A stretch of 64,000 nt of DNA, from contig NZ_WTYV01000002.1 of assembly GCF_009827655.1 (NCBI RefSeq), positions 62,657-126,656 of the forward strand, written 5' to 3'. This DNA comes from Alteraurantiacibacter buctensis (lineage in GTDB: Bacteria; Pseudomonadota; Alphaproteobacteria; Sphingomonadales; Sphingomonadaceae). Made by a program: the position numbers and the translations under genes. Below the pieces are notes generated by a model. That model worked only from the letters and a program-made list of their open reading frames with translations, was not told where the DNA came from and ran no database searches. Shown piece after piece: positions 1 through 7,107 of the stretch; the first letter of the stretch is position 1; every line of letters starts with the position of its first letter.

Positions 1-7
1 CCGGCGG

Positions 8-307
8 GTGCGAATGCTGCCCGAAGCGGGCGAGCCGTCGCGTCCTGGCGGGCGGGTGCTGACTTTTGCCATGGTGGTGGTTGCGGGCCTGGCGGCTTCC
101 ATCGCGCTCGGCATTGCCCTGCGCGGCGCGGCGCTGGGCGTGGGATGGAGCGAGGCCGATGCCAACGCCAGCGCGCTGTTTGCCGTGCCGCTGGCGTGGG
201 GCGTGCTGGCCAGCGTGCTGCTGCTGCTGGATTCGCGCCGCCAGCAGGTGACTGCCCTGATCGTGACGGCCCTGCCGCTTGTTCCTGCCCTGCTTGCCGG
301 GAGTTGA
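8..307 (+). CDS. small hydrophobic membrane protein, possibly 5' truncated
   Basis: A protein of up to 99 residues with about three hydrophobic segments (roughly residues 17-40, 54-74 and 80-97) and an Arg-Arg turn before the last one. The frame is open to the left window edge, so the true start may lie outside; GTG at 8 and ATG at 14 are internal candidates. It ends 4 bases before the PepSY gene and is probably co-transcribed with it. Small three-helix proteins (DUF3649-like) commonly precede PepSY membrane proteins in TonB-receptor iron loci. The topology fits that family, but I cannot confirm membership by eye. Confidence 0.6.
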   Translation: MRMLPEAGEPSRPGGRVLTFAMVVVAGLAASIALGIALRGAALGVGWSEADANASALFAVPLAWGVLASVLLLLDSRRQQVTALIVTALPLVPALLAGS

Positions 308-311
308 CCCG

Positions 312-1622
312 ATGTCCGTTGCCCCCGAACCCTCCATCGTGAAGCGCGGCCTGTCTGCCCATGCCGCCATTGGCCTGGTCGGCGGCGCGCTGCTTTACCT
401 CGTGTGCCTCAGTGGCACCGTTCTGGTCCTCTACGAGGAGTGGCAGCGCCTGGAGCAGCCGGCCGCCCCCGAGATGGAGGCGATCAGCCCCGCCGCCGTG
501 CAACGCGCGGTGGAAGCGGTGCTGGCCAGCGAGGAGGAGCCGACCACCCACCTCTATGTCCACATGCCCACGGCCGAATTGCCGCGCGCCACGATCACCA
601 CGGACAACCGCGCGCTGCATGTGGACCGCCAGGGCGCGCCCGTGGTGCCGGAGGAGAACGCCTGGTCCGAATTCCTCTATGCCCTGCATTACACGCTCAA
701 CCTGCCCGCATTGGTGGGCATCACCATCGTCGGGGCGCTGGGGGCCATGATCGTGGCGCTGGCGGTAACGGGGCTCATTGCGCACCCCAGGATATTCCGC
801 GATGCCTTCCGCCTGCGCGCCCGAAACCAGGGCGGTGTGGCCATGTCGGACTGGCACAACCGGCTGAGCGTGTGGACCCTGCCGTTCTCGCTGACCATCG
901 CCCTGACGGGGGCGGTGATCGGCCTTGCCTCGGTGGCCGCCTATGCCTTGGCGGCGACCAGCTATGGCGGCGATGCCGAGGCAGTCTATGCCCCGATTTT
1001 CGGCGACGAGCCGGCGACCGACCCGGCCCCCGCGCCCGTGCCCGACGTGGCTGCGGCCCTGGCGTATATGCAGCAGGCCTATCCGCAGGTCACGGTGTCC
1101 TATGCCATCCTGCACGACCCGGGCACCGCCGGGCAGCACGTACAGATCGTGGGCGGGCATGACCGGCGGCTGATCTTCGGCGAATACTACGCCTTCTCGG
1201 CCGATGGCCAGTTCCATGGTGCCGCCGGCTTGGCGGATGGCAGCCTGGGCCAGCAGGCGGCGGCATCGGTCTACAACCTGCACTTTGGCAATTACGGCGG
1301 GCTTCCGGTCAAGCTGGGTTACATCCTGTTCGGCCTGGCCCTCACGGCGATCTGCGCCACCGGGGTTTATATCTGGCTGGGCAAGCGGCGACGGCGGGGC
1401 CATGCCGAGCCGCGCCTTACCGCCATGTGGCACGCGGTGGTCTGGGGCTCGCCCGTGGCGCTGGCGTTGACCGTGGTGGCGCGGCTGGCGTTCGGCAATG
1501 GCGCACCCTTTGCAGCAATCTTCTGGCTCAGCCTGGCGGCCATGGTCGGATGGGCAGCCTTGCCCGGCCGGTCACGCTCTGCCCGGGACAAGCGGGCCCT
1601 TGCTGGCGGTGAACACGCCTAG
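312..1622 (+). CDS. PepSY-associated transmembrane protein (ferric reductase-like)
   Basis: A 436-residue inner-membrane protein of the PepSY_TM family, whose members include proteins beside siderophore receptors thought to reduce ferric-siderophores at the membrane. Hydrophobic segments lie near residues 18-42, 130-155, 188-213, 334-356, 373-394 and 402-420, with a large periplasmic loop between the third and fourth. The family-typical His-containing segments (LHYTLNLP, WHNRLSVWTLPF, LHFGNYGG) are present and could ligate heme. ATG 312 was chosen because it directly follows the upstream stop; an in-frame ATG at 279 lies inside the previous gene. The iron role is inferred from the family and neighbour. 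Confidence 0.8.
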   Translation: MSVAPEPSIVKRGLSAHAAIGLVGGALLYLVCLSGTVLVLYEEWQRLEQPAAPEMEAISPAAVQRAVEAVLASEEEPTTHLYVHMPTAELPRATITTDNRALHVDRQGAPVVPEENAWSEFLYALHYTLNLPALVGITIVGALGAMIVALAVTGLIAHPRIFRDAFRLRARNQGGVAMSDWHNRLSVWTLPFSLTIALTGAVIGLASVAAYALAATSYGGDAEAVYAPIFGDEPATDPAPAPVPDVAAALAYMQQAYPQVTVSYAILHDPGTAGQHVQIVGGHDRRLIFGEYYAFSADGQFHGAAGLADGSLGQQAAASVYNLHFGNYGGLPVKLGYILFGLALTAICATGVYIWLGKRRRRGHAEPRLTAMWHAVVWGSPVALALTVVARLAFGNGAPFAAIFWLSLAAMVGWAALPGRSRSARDKRALAGGEHA

Positions 1623-1780
1623 GTTCGCCTGTGCTCCGCTGTCCGTGCGTTCGGCCACGCTAGGTCACGTGGTGCGGTGACGGCTCCGCAGGAATGAGCC
1701 TGCCCTATTCCTCGGATGCTGAACCGGGTGAAGCGACCAGGCGGATCTTCGATGTGTTAGAGCAGGAGCAGCAAGCCGGA

Positions 1781-2851
1781 TCAGAACCAGAAACGGATAC
1801 CCGCGACTAGGCTGGTCGTACGGGGATCTGCACCCGCCGCGCGTGCGAAGTCGGCGCTGTGGCCCAGTCGCCAGCTCTGCTCGATGCCGATATAGGGCGC
1901 GAACTCGCGGACGATCTCGTAGCGTAGCCGCAAGCCCAGTTCGACCTTGTCGAGGCCTACCCCGATGCCAAGCTGCGGCACGTCCTGCGCCGCCAGCGAC
2001 ACCTCAGCGCGCGGCTGCAGGATCAGCCTCTGGGTGATGCGCTCGTCAAGCTCGGCCTCGATCCGCGCGGTCAGGTCACCGCGGTGCGACAGGAACAGCG
2101 CTGCATCCAGTTCGAACTGGTAGGGGGCCATGCCCTGCACGCCCAGCGTGGCATAGGTCGTTTCGGCCCCGCCAAAGTCCTGCCGCGCACCAGCCTGCAG
2201 GTCGAAATAGGGTGAGACCGCCTGCGAGTAGAGCGCCTGCACCTCGGCATCATCGATCCCTTCGGCAAAACTGCCTTCACCTTCGCTCTTGAACCACAAG
2301 CGGCGGGTGGGGCTGCCATAGTAACCCTGCGTGTCCCACAGGAACTGGTCTTCACCGTCACTTACCTGCACCTCGGCGCGGTCGGCCTGGAACCAGAACA
2401 ACGGAAAATCGCCATGGGTCTTGAGGTCAGCGCGGGAGGCACGCATCGCCTCGGCACCCCAGATCGCATCGGCGGCGCGCGGCGGGCCGCTGCCCGCTTC
2501 GGGCGGGGGCGGCGTTTCGACGGTCGGCCCGGGGGACACCTGCACGGCGTTCGCCTGCCCCATCGCGCCGTGATCCATTGCCCCATGGTTCATCGACCCG
2601 TGATCCATGGAACCGTGGTCCATCGCGCCGTGGTCCATCGCGCCGGACGGTGCGTCTGCTGCCGGTGGGACGGCGTGTCCTGAATGGGGATCGACCGCTG
2701 CAGGCAGAGGTGGCGGGCTGGGTGCCGGACTTGGTGCCGTGGCCGGTGCGGGCGCGGCATACCCTTCATGGCCGGAGTGGTCCTGCGCCAGCACCGGGGC
2801 GGCAGTCGTCAGCCAGGCCAGACCCGCAACCGTGCTCAGCAGCGCCTTCAT
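1781..2851 (-). CDS. copB: copper resistance protein B, outer membrane
   Basis: A 356-residue CopB-family protein. It has a signal peptide (about residues 1-22, ending VLAQ), then a low-complexity Pro/Ala, His and Met-rich region with a five-residue repeat (M-D/N-H-G-A/S, residues 72-96), then a beta-rich domain from about residue 130 ending in an aromatic residue (IRFWF), as in outer-membrane barrels. CopB proteins bind copper in the outer membrane. Its ATG overlaps the copA stop by 4 bases (ATGA), so the two are translationally coupled. Transcription presumably comes from the CsoR-controlled promoter upstream of copA. Confidence 0.93.
   Translation of the reverse strand: MKALLSTVAGLAWLTTAAPVLAQDHSGHEGYAAPAPATAPSPAPSPPPLPAAVDPHSGHAVPPAADAPSGAMDHGAMDHGSMDHGSMNHGAMDHGAMGQANAVQVSPGPTVETPPPPEAGSGPPRAADAIWGAEAMRASRADLKTHGDFPLFWFQADRAEVQVSDGEDQFLWDTQGYYGSPTRRLWFKSEGEGSFAEGIDDAEVQALYSQAVSPYFDLQAGARQDFGGAETTYATLGVQGMAPYQFELDAALFLSHRGDLTARIEAELDERITQRLILQPRAEVSLAAQDVPQLGIGVGLDKVELGLRLRYEIVREFAPYIGIEQSWRLGHSADFARAAGADPRTTSLVAGIRFWF
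2564..2638 (-). repeat. 15-bp tandem repeat inside copB encoding MDHGA units
   Basis: Five consecutive 15-bp units encode M-D-H-G-A/S (one unit has Asn for Asp), residues 72-96 of CopB. Such Met/His repeats are a known copper-binding feature of CopA/CopB proteins. Unit number may vary between strains. Confidence 0.85.
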
Positions 2852-4629
2852 TGGCCCGGCCCCATCACGGTTACTGTCTGCATCATGCCGCCGTGCATGT
2901 GGTAGAGCAGATGGCAGTGGAAAGCCCAGTCGCCCGGCTCGTTGGCGGCCAGGTCGAACTGCGCGCTCGCTCCCGGCTGCACCACCACCACGTTCTTGCG
3001 CGGCTGGTGCGCCGGGTCAGCTCCGTTGACCAGTTCGAAGAACATGCCGTGCAGGTGGATCGGGTGGGCCATCATGGTGTTGTTGACCAGCTTCACGCGC
3101 ACCCGCTCGTTCCAGGCGAAGCGGATCGGGTTGTCGCTGACGGCCGAATACATCTGTCCGTCGAACGACCACATGTAGCGTTCCATGTTGCCCGTCAGGT
3201 GCAGTTCCAGCAGGCGCGATGGCTCGCGCACATCCGAGTTCGGCTCCAGCGCGCGCAGCATGCGATAGTTGAGCGCCCGGTGCTCCACATCGCGCAGGCC
3301 CAGGCCGGGATCGCCCATCTTGTCCACGGGAGCCATGGCGACCATGTCCACGCCGGGGCCAAATTGCACATCGGGCGGCAGCAGGGCCGGGTCGCGCATG
3401 TTCATGCCCGCCATATCATGGCCGGCATCGGTCGCTGCGGTCCCGCCGCCATGGGCGGAATGGTCCTGGCCGGTAGCCGGACCAGCGCCATGGTTCATGC
3501 CCATGTCGGCCATGGTCAGCAGCGGCGGATCGCGCAGAGCCGGCACCGTCGCGCGTGCACCGAGACTGCTCGCCAGCATGGCCAGGGCCATGCCGGAGCG
3601 GTCCATCGCTTCGGCGACAATCGCATAGGCAGCGGCACTGCCGGGATGGACGATCACATCATAGGTTTCGGCGGTGCCGATCTGGAATTCGTCCACCTCC
3701 ACGGGCTGCACGTTCTGCCCGTCCGCGGCGATCACCGTCATCGGCAGGCCGGGAATGCGCAGATTGAAGAAGCTCTGGGCGGAGCCATTGATGATCCGCA
3801 GCCGTACCCGCTCGCCAGGGTTGAACAGGAACTCCATCCCCTCATTCGGTCCGAGTCCGTTGGCAAGGAACGTGTAGGTCGGCGCGCCGATGTCCATGAT
3901 ATCGGTCGGTGCCATCCGCATCCGCGCCCACATCCGCCGTTCCGCGCCGGACAGCGGATAGGCGTCGGTCCAGGTGTTCATCTGGCGGTTGAAGTGGTGC
4001 TCGCCGGTCCGTAGCCGGTCCATGATGTAGTGCGGGTCGTGCGTGGTGAAGTCGCTGACCAGCAGGATATAGTCGCGATCCACCTGCACCCGCTCGCCGC
4101 CGCGCGGTTCGATGATCATCGGGCCATAGTGGCCGATTTGCTCCTGCAGGCCCGAGTGGCTGTGATACCAGTAGGTGCCCGCCTGCCGGACGGGAAATTC
4201 GTAAATGAAGGTCTCACCCGGCTTGATGCCCGGGAAGCTGATGCCCGGCACCCCGTCCATATGGAACGGCACCAGCAGGCCGTGCCAGTGGATCGAGCTG
4301 TCTACGTCCAGCGTGTTGGTGACGGCCAGACGCACGCTCTGGCCCTCAACCAGTCTGATCAGCGGCCCCGGCACGCTGCCGTTGACGGCGACGCCCGGGC
4401 CGCGCCGCCCTTCCACGATGCGGTGGCCGCTGCCGATGGTGAGGTGAATTTCCTCTCCACGCACCTCGTCGAATCCGGCGGGGATCAATGGCCCGCCCTT
4501 GCCGTGGCTGCCGCCATGCATGCTGTGACCCTGCGCCCAGGCCGGGATGGCCAGCGCGGTGGCCCCCATGCCGAGACCGCCGAGTACCGCGCGACGGGAG
4601 AACGAATCAACGAGAGCTTGCTTGTTCAT
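2848..4629 (-). CDS. copA: copper resistance multicopper oxidase CopA
   Basis: A 593-residue periplasmic multicopper oxidase. A Tat signal peptide (SRRAVLGG near residue 11) is followed by three cupredoxin domains. The four copper-ligand motifs are visible: HWHG (about 112), YHSHSG (about 157), HPIHLHG (about 517) and HCHLLYHMHGGM (about 570). A Met/His-rich stretch at about 370-410, typical of CopA, should bind Cu(I). It is first in a copA-copB operon. ATG 4629 is the only start giving a proper Tat leader; longer frames run back through the csoR gene. The start lies only 14 bases from the CsoR operator and AGGA abuts the ATG, so the leader is very short. Confidence 0.95.
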   Translation of the reverse strand: MNKQALVDSFSRRAVLGGLGMGATALAIPAWAQGHSMHGGSHGKGGPLIPAGFDEVRGEEIHLTIGSGHRIVEGRRGPGVAVNGSVPGPLIRLVEGQSVRLAVTNTLDVDSSIHWHGLLVPFHMDGVPGISFPGIKPGETFIYEFPVRQAGTYWYHSHSGLQEQIGHYGPMIIEPRGGERVQVDRDYILLVSDFTTHDPHYIMDRLRTGEHHFNRQMNTWTDAYPLSGAERRMWARMRMAPTDIMDIGAPTYTFLANGLGPNEGMEFLFNPGERVRLRIINGSAQSFFNLRIPGLPMTVIAADGQNVQPVEVDEFQIGTAETYDVIVHPGSAAAYAIVAEAMDRSGMALAMLASSLGARATVPALRDPPLLTMADMGMNHGAGPATGQDHSAHGGGTAATDAGHDMAGMNMRDPALLPPDVQFGPGVDMVAMAPVDKMGDPGLGLRDVEHRALNYRMLRALEPNSDVREPSRLLELHLTGNMERYMWSFDGQMYSAVSDNPIRFAWNERVRVKLVNNTMMAHPIHLHGMFFELVNGADPAHQPRKNVVVVQPGASAQFDLAANEPGDWAFHCHLLYHMHGGMMQTVTVMGPGQ

Positions 4630-4643
4630 TCCTGGATGGATAC

Positions 4644-4662
4644 TATACCCCCCTAGGGTATA
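4644..4662. promoter_or_regulatory. CsoR operator between copA and csoR
   Basis: A perfect inverted repeat TATACCC-N5-GGGTATA lies in the 50-bp gap between the divergent copA and csoR starts. It matches the known form of CsoR operators (AT-rich ends with central C and G runs). It overlaps -10-like hexamers on both strands: TATAGT toward copA (complement of 4642-4647) and TATACA toward csoR (4659-4664). One repressor bound here could therefore block both promoters, with Cu(I) releasing it. Confidence 0.85.
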
Positions 4663-4679
4663 CAAGAGGCAGGGTAACC

Positions 4680-4952
4680 ATGGGCAAGGGCAAGGAAGCG
4701 ATACTGAACCGGCTGGGGCGCATCGAGGGCCAGGTGCGCGGTGTGCGCCAGATGGTGGCGGACGACCGTTATTGCATCGATATTCTGCATCAGGTGCAGG
4801 CGGTGAAGGTGGCGCTGGCCAGGGCCGAGAGTGAAATCCTGAAAGATCACGCCGCCTGTTGCGTTTCCGAAGCGATTGCATCTGGTGACGTGGCTGAACA
4901 GCGCGCCAAGTTCAACGAGCTGATCGACCTGTTTGACAAGGTCAAGCGATAG
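4680..4952 (+). CDS. csoR: CsoR-family copper-sensing transcriptional repressor
   Basis: A 90-residue all-helical repressor of the CsoR/RcnR/FrmR family. It has the N-terminal family segment (LNRLGRIEGQVRG) and the Cys-His-Cys triad of Cu(I) sensors at C32, H57 and C61; there is no N-terminal His as in RcnR. It is divergent from copA with the operator between, so it most likely represses copAB and itself and is released by Cu(I). The RBS (AGAGGCAGGG) supports ATG 4680. Confidence 0.92.
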   Translation: MGKGKEAILNRLGRIEGQVRGVRQMVADDRYCIDILHQVQAVKVALARAESEILKDHAACCVSEAIASGDVAEQRAKFNELIDLFDKVKR

Positions 4953-4977
4953 GGGTGCTGTCGCGCTCAACGAAAGG

Positions 4978-5006
4978 TTGACGATCCCGGCCATATATTA
5001 GTATGG
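4978..5006 (+). promoter_or_regulatory. candidate promoter with overlapping palindrome before the isomerase pair
   Basis: A -35-like TTGACG (4978-4983) is followed after 15 bp by TAGTAT. An inverted repeat CCATA-N6-TATGG (4991-5006) overlaps the -10 region. This sits 88 bp upstream of ATG 5094 in the only AT-rich part of the gap. It could be the promoter-operator of the two TIM-barrel genes; the regulator is not evident. Confidence 0.4.
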
Positions 5007-5093
5007 GGATTTTAATTAGGCGGCGGGCAGGATGTCCATTGCCAATCGCCGCATCCTGCTGAAGCGGCATCCCCCGGGAGCGTGACCCCAGCC

Positions 5094-6050
5094 ATGAATA
5101 CCGACCCTATCGCGATCAGCCTCGACCTGATCAACCGCCACTATCAGGAGCCGAACCGGAACCGGTACGAAAGCCGCTACTTCTGGGAGGAGCTCTACAC
5201 GCTGATCGCGGCGGCGGGCTTCCCGGCCATCGAAATCCCCTACGAACCGGTGTGGCAGTTTGGCGGGCGCAGCGGGGTGCCGTTCAACCGCTATTGCGTG
5301 AACACCAAGTACGGCGATGCCGCCACTTACCGGGCACGGCTTGCCGCCAGCGGCATCGACCGGGTTGCCGGCATCACCTTCGATCCCAACCTGTTCATGC
5401 GCAACGCCAACCTCGATTTCTTCTTTGGCGCGACCGGGCACTTTGCCGGCGAGGCCCTGGCCCATGCGGCGGACATGGGGGCGGATTACCTCGCCATCAG
5501 CCCATCAGCCTATTACGGCCGCATTGCCCAATATCATCCGGACCTGGAAGCAAAGCGAGACTTGTTTACCGAGCGGACGGTGGCCCTGCTGGTCGGGCTG
5601 GCTGCCAAGGCGGAAGACCTGGGCGTAACCCTGGTGCTGCGCAACGAATACTGGAGCCTGTTTGGCGGCGAGCGCATTCTGGCACTGGCCGAGGCCCTGC
5701 CCGCCAGCGTCAAGCTGGACCTGGACAGTGCCAACCTGTTCATCGCCGGCCTATCGGCGACAGAATTCCTCCACCAGCACGCCGGACGCATTGGTTGTGT
5801 CCACCTGACCGATACGGCCTTCGTCGACACCGCCGATGTTTGGAAGGCGCCCAATCCGGAATTTCCGCCAGACCGCGCCACGCAGGTGTTCCGCGACCCC
5901 GGCCAGGGCGAAATCGACTTCGCACAGCTTGTCGCCGCGCTGGACCAGGCTGGCTACACCGGGCCCGTCACCTGCAGCGCCCGCCAGACGCGCGACCCGT
6001 TCCGCGCCCTGCTGCGCACCCGCGCCGTGCTTGACCGGCTGGCCAACTGA
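5094..6050 (+). CDS. sugar phosphate isomerase/epimerase-like TIM barrel protein (first copy)
   Basis: A 318-residue xylose-isomerase-like TIM-barrel protein. The family metal ligands are partly visible: E185 (LRNEYW), D211 (LDLDSAN) and H237 (CVHLTD). The usual last Glu near the C-terminus is not seen; the matching strand reads VTCSARQ, where the neighbour has SIEYD. No signal peptide, so cytoplasmic. It precedes a second family member by 20 bp, likely as an operon. ATG 5094 was preferred to GTG 5082. The substrate is unknown; members act on sugars, inositols and related polyols. Confidence 0.8.
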   Translation: MNTDPIAISLDLINRHYQEPNRNRYESRYFWEELYTLIAAAGFPAIEIPYEPVWQFGGRSGVPFNRYCVNTKYGDAATYRARLAASGIDRVAGITFDPNLFMRNANLDFFFGATGHFAGEALAHAADMGADYLAISPSAYYGRIAQYHPDLEAKRDLFTERTVALLVGLAAKAEDLGVTLVLRNEYWSLFGGERILALAEALPASVKLDLDSANLFIAGLSATEFLHQHAGRIGCVHLTDTAFVDTADVWKAPNPEFPPDRATQVFRDPGQGEIDFAQLVAALDQAGYTGPVTCSARQTRDPFRALLRTRAVLDRLAN

Positions 6051-6070
6051 GACGGACGGAGACTGATCCG

Positions 6071-6994
6071 ATGCCCAACATCCGCTACGCCAACATGTGC
6101 CACTGGAAGTCCATTCCGTACCGGCAGATCCCCAATTTCCGCGAGTTCTACTACGAGGACAAGACCAACAGCGCCTACTATTCCGATTGGGACAGCATCC
6201 TGAAGTACCAGTCTGCCCTCGGCTTCGACGGGATCGAGATTGCTCCCTGGGATCTGGCCGACATCCTGCCGCTGTTCGGATCGCCGGAAAACTTCAGCGC
6301 CTTTGCCCGGGATCGCGGAGTGGAAGTGATCGGCATGTTCCACGGGGCCCACGCCAGCCACGCGGCAGACCATTTCGACGAGGCGGTCCGGTCAGGGCGC
6401 GAGGCGGTCGATACCATCGTAAGGTTCGGCGGCACCTACATGAACACTTGCCCCACGCAGAACTATTTCGGCACCGGCCCGCTGACCCGCGATGAGGTGC
6501 AGAACTGTGCGAAGGTTATGAACGAGATCGGCCGCTATGCCACCGATCACGGGGTGAAGATCGGCCTGCACAACGAGTTCTTCTGCGCCATCAACCTGCC
6601 CAACCATCGCGAGCTGATCGAATCCACCGATCCCGCCCTGGTCCACTACTGCATCGATACCGCGCAGGTCTCTATCCTGGGCGAGGACTTGCTGACCTTC
6701 TATGACGACTATCACGACCGGATCAGCACCTTCCATCTGAAAGACACCGCATCGTCGAAGCAGCCGGACAGCGTGCGCTATGCGCAAGACCCCGAAATTG
6801 CTGACGACGGCCACCGCTGGTTCTGGGAGCCGGGCCTGGGCGAGCTGGACCTGAAGGGGCTCTACCGCCTGCTCAAGAAGCACGAGTTCAAGGGCTGGAT
6901 GTCGATCGAGTATGACGGCTCGCCCGACCTGCTCGCGTCGATGGCGCTGACCCGCTACCACCTCGATCACGAACTGCGGCCGATCTACGACTGA
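6071..6994 (+). CDS. sugar phosphate isomerase/epimerase family protein (second copy)
   Basis: A 307-residue TIM-barrel protein of the xylose-isomerase-like superfamily with the full metal set: E169 (LHNEFF), D196 (CIDTAQ), H222 (TFHLKD) and E280 (SIEYDG). The active site looks complete, unlike the upstream paralogue. Cytoplasmic; predicted divalent-metal isomerase or epimerase of a sugar-like substrate, not assignable further. It follows the first copy at 20 bp with a purine-rich RBS and is probably co-transcribed. It converges with the TonB receptor, separated by a terminator acting on the opposite strand. Confidence 0.85.
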   Translation: MPNIRYANMCHWKSIPYRQIPNFREFYYEDKTNSAYYSDWDSILKYQSALGFDGIEIAPWDLADILPLFGSPENFSAFARDRGVEVIGMFHGAHASHAADHFDEAVRSGREAVDTIVRFGGTYMNTCPTQNYFGTGPLTRDEVQNCAKVMNEIGRYATDHGVKIGLHNEFFCAINLPNHRELIESTDPALVHYCIDTAQVSILGEDLLTFYDDYHDRISTFHLKDTASSKQPDSVRYAQDPEIADDGHRWFWEPGLGELDLKGLYRLLKKHEFKGWMSIEYDGSPDLLASMALTRYHLDHELRPIYD

Positions 6995-7014
6995 TCCGCC
7001 GACCTGCTACCGAG

Positions 7015-7055
7015 AAAAAAATGGGGATGGGGCCCGGATGGGGCACCCATCCCCA
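7015..7055 (-). terminator. intrinsic terminator for the TonB receptor gene
   Basis: Arms TGGGGATGGG (7022-7031) and CCCATCCCCA (7046-7055) form a perfect 10-bp stem. On the minus strand the hairpin is followed by seven T (A-run 7015-7021). It lies 53 bp past the stop of the receptor gene, a classic rho-independent terminator for that transcript. Confidence 0.85.
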
Positions 7056-7107
7056 AGAAAGTCGATGGCCGGCTACCGGGGAGGCTTCTGCCGGCCAATC
7101 AGACTGA

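Noticed and set aside
2564-2638. Short regular repeats that could suggest a CRISPR-like array
   Set aside because: The units are contiguous 15-bp codon repeats for MDHGA within copB, without spacers.
2578-4014. Long plus-strand open frame opposite copB/copA
   Set aside because: It is the antisense shadow of two well-supported genes in GC-rich DNA, His/Arg-rich without any domain.
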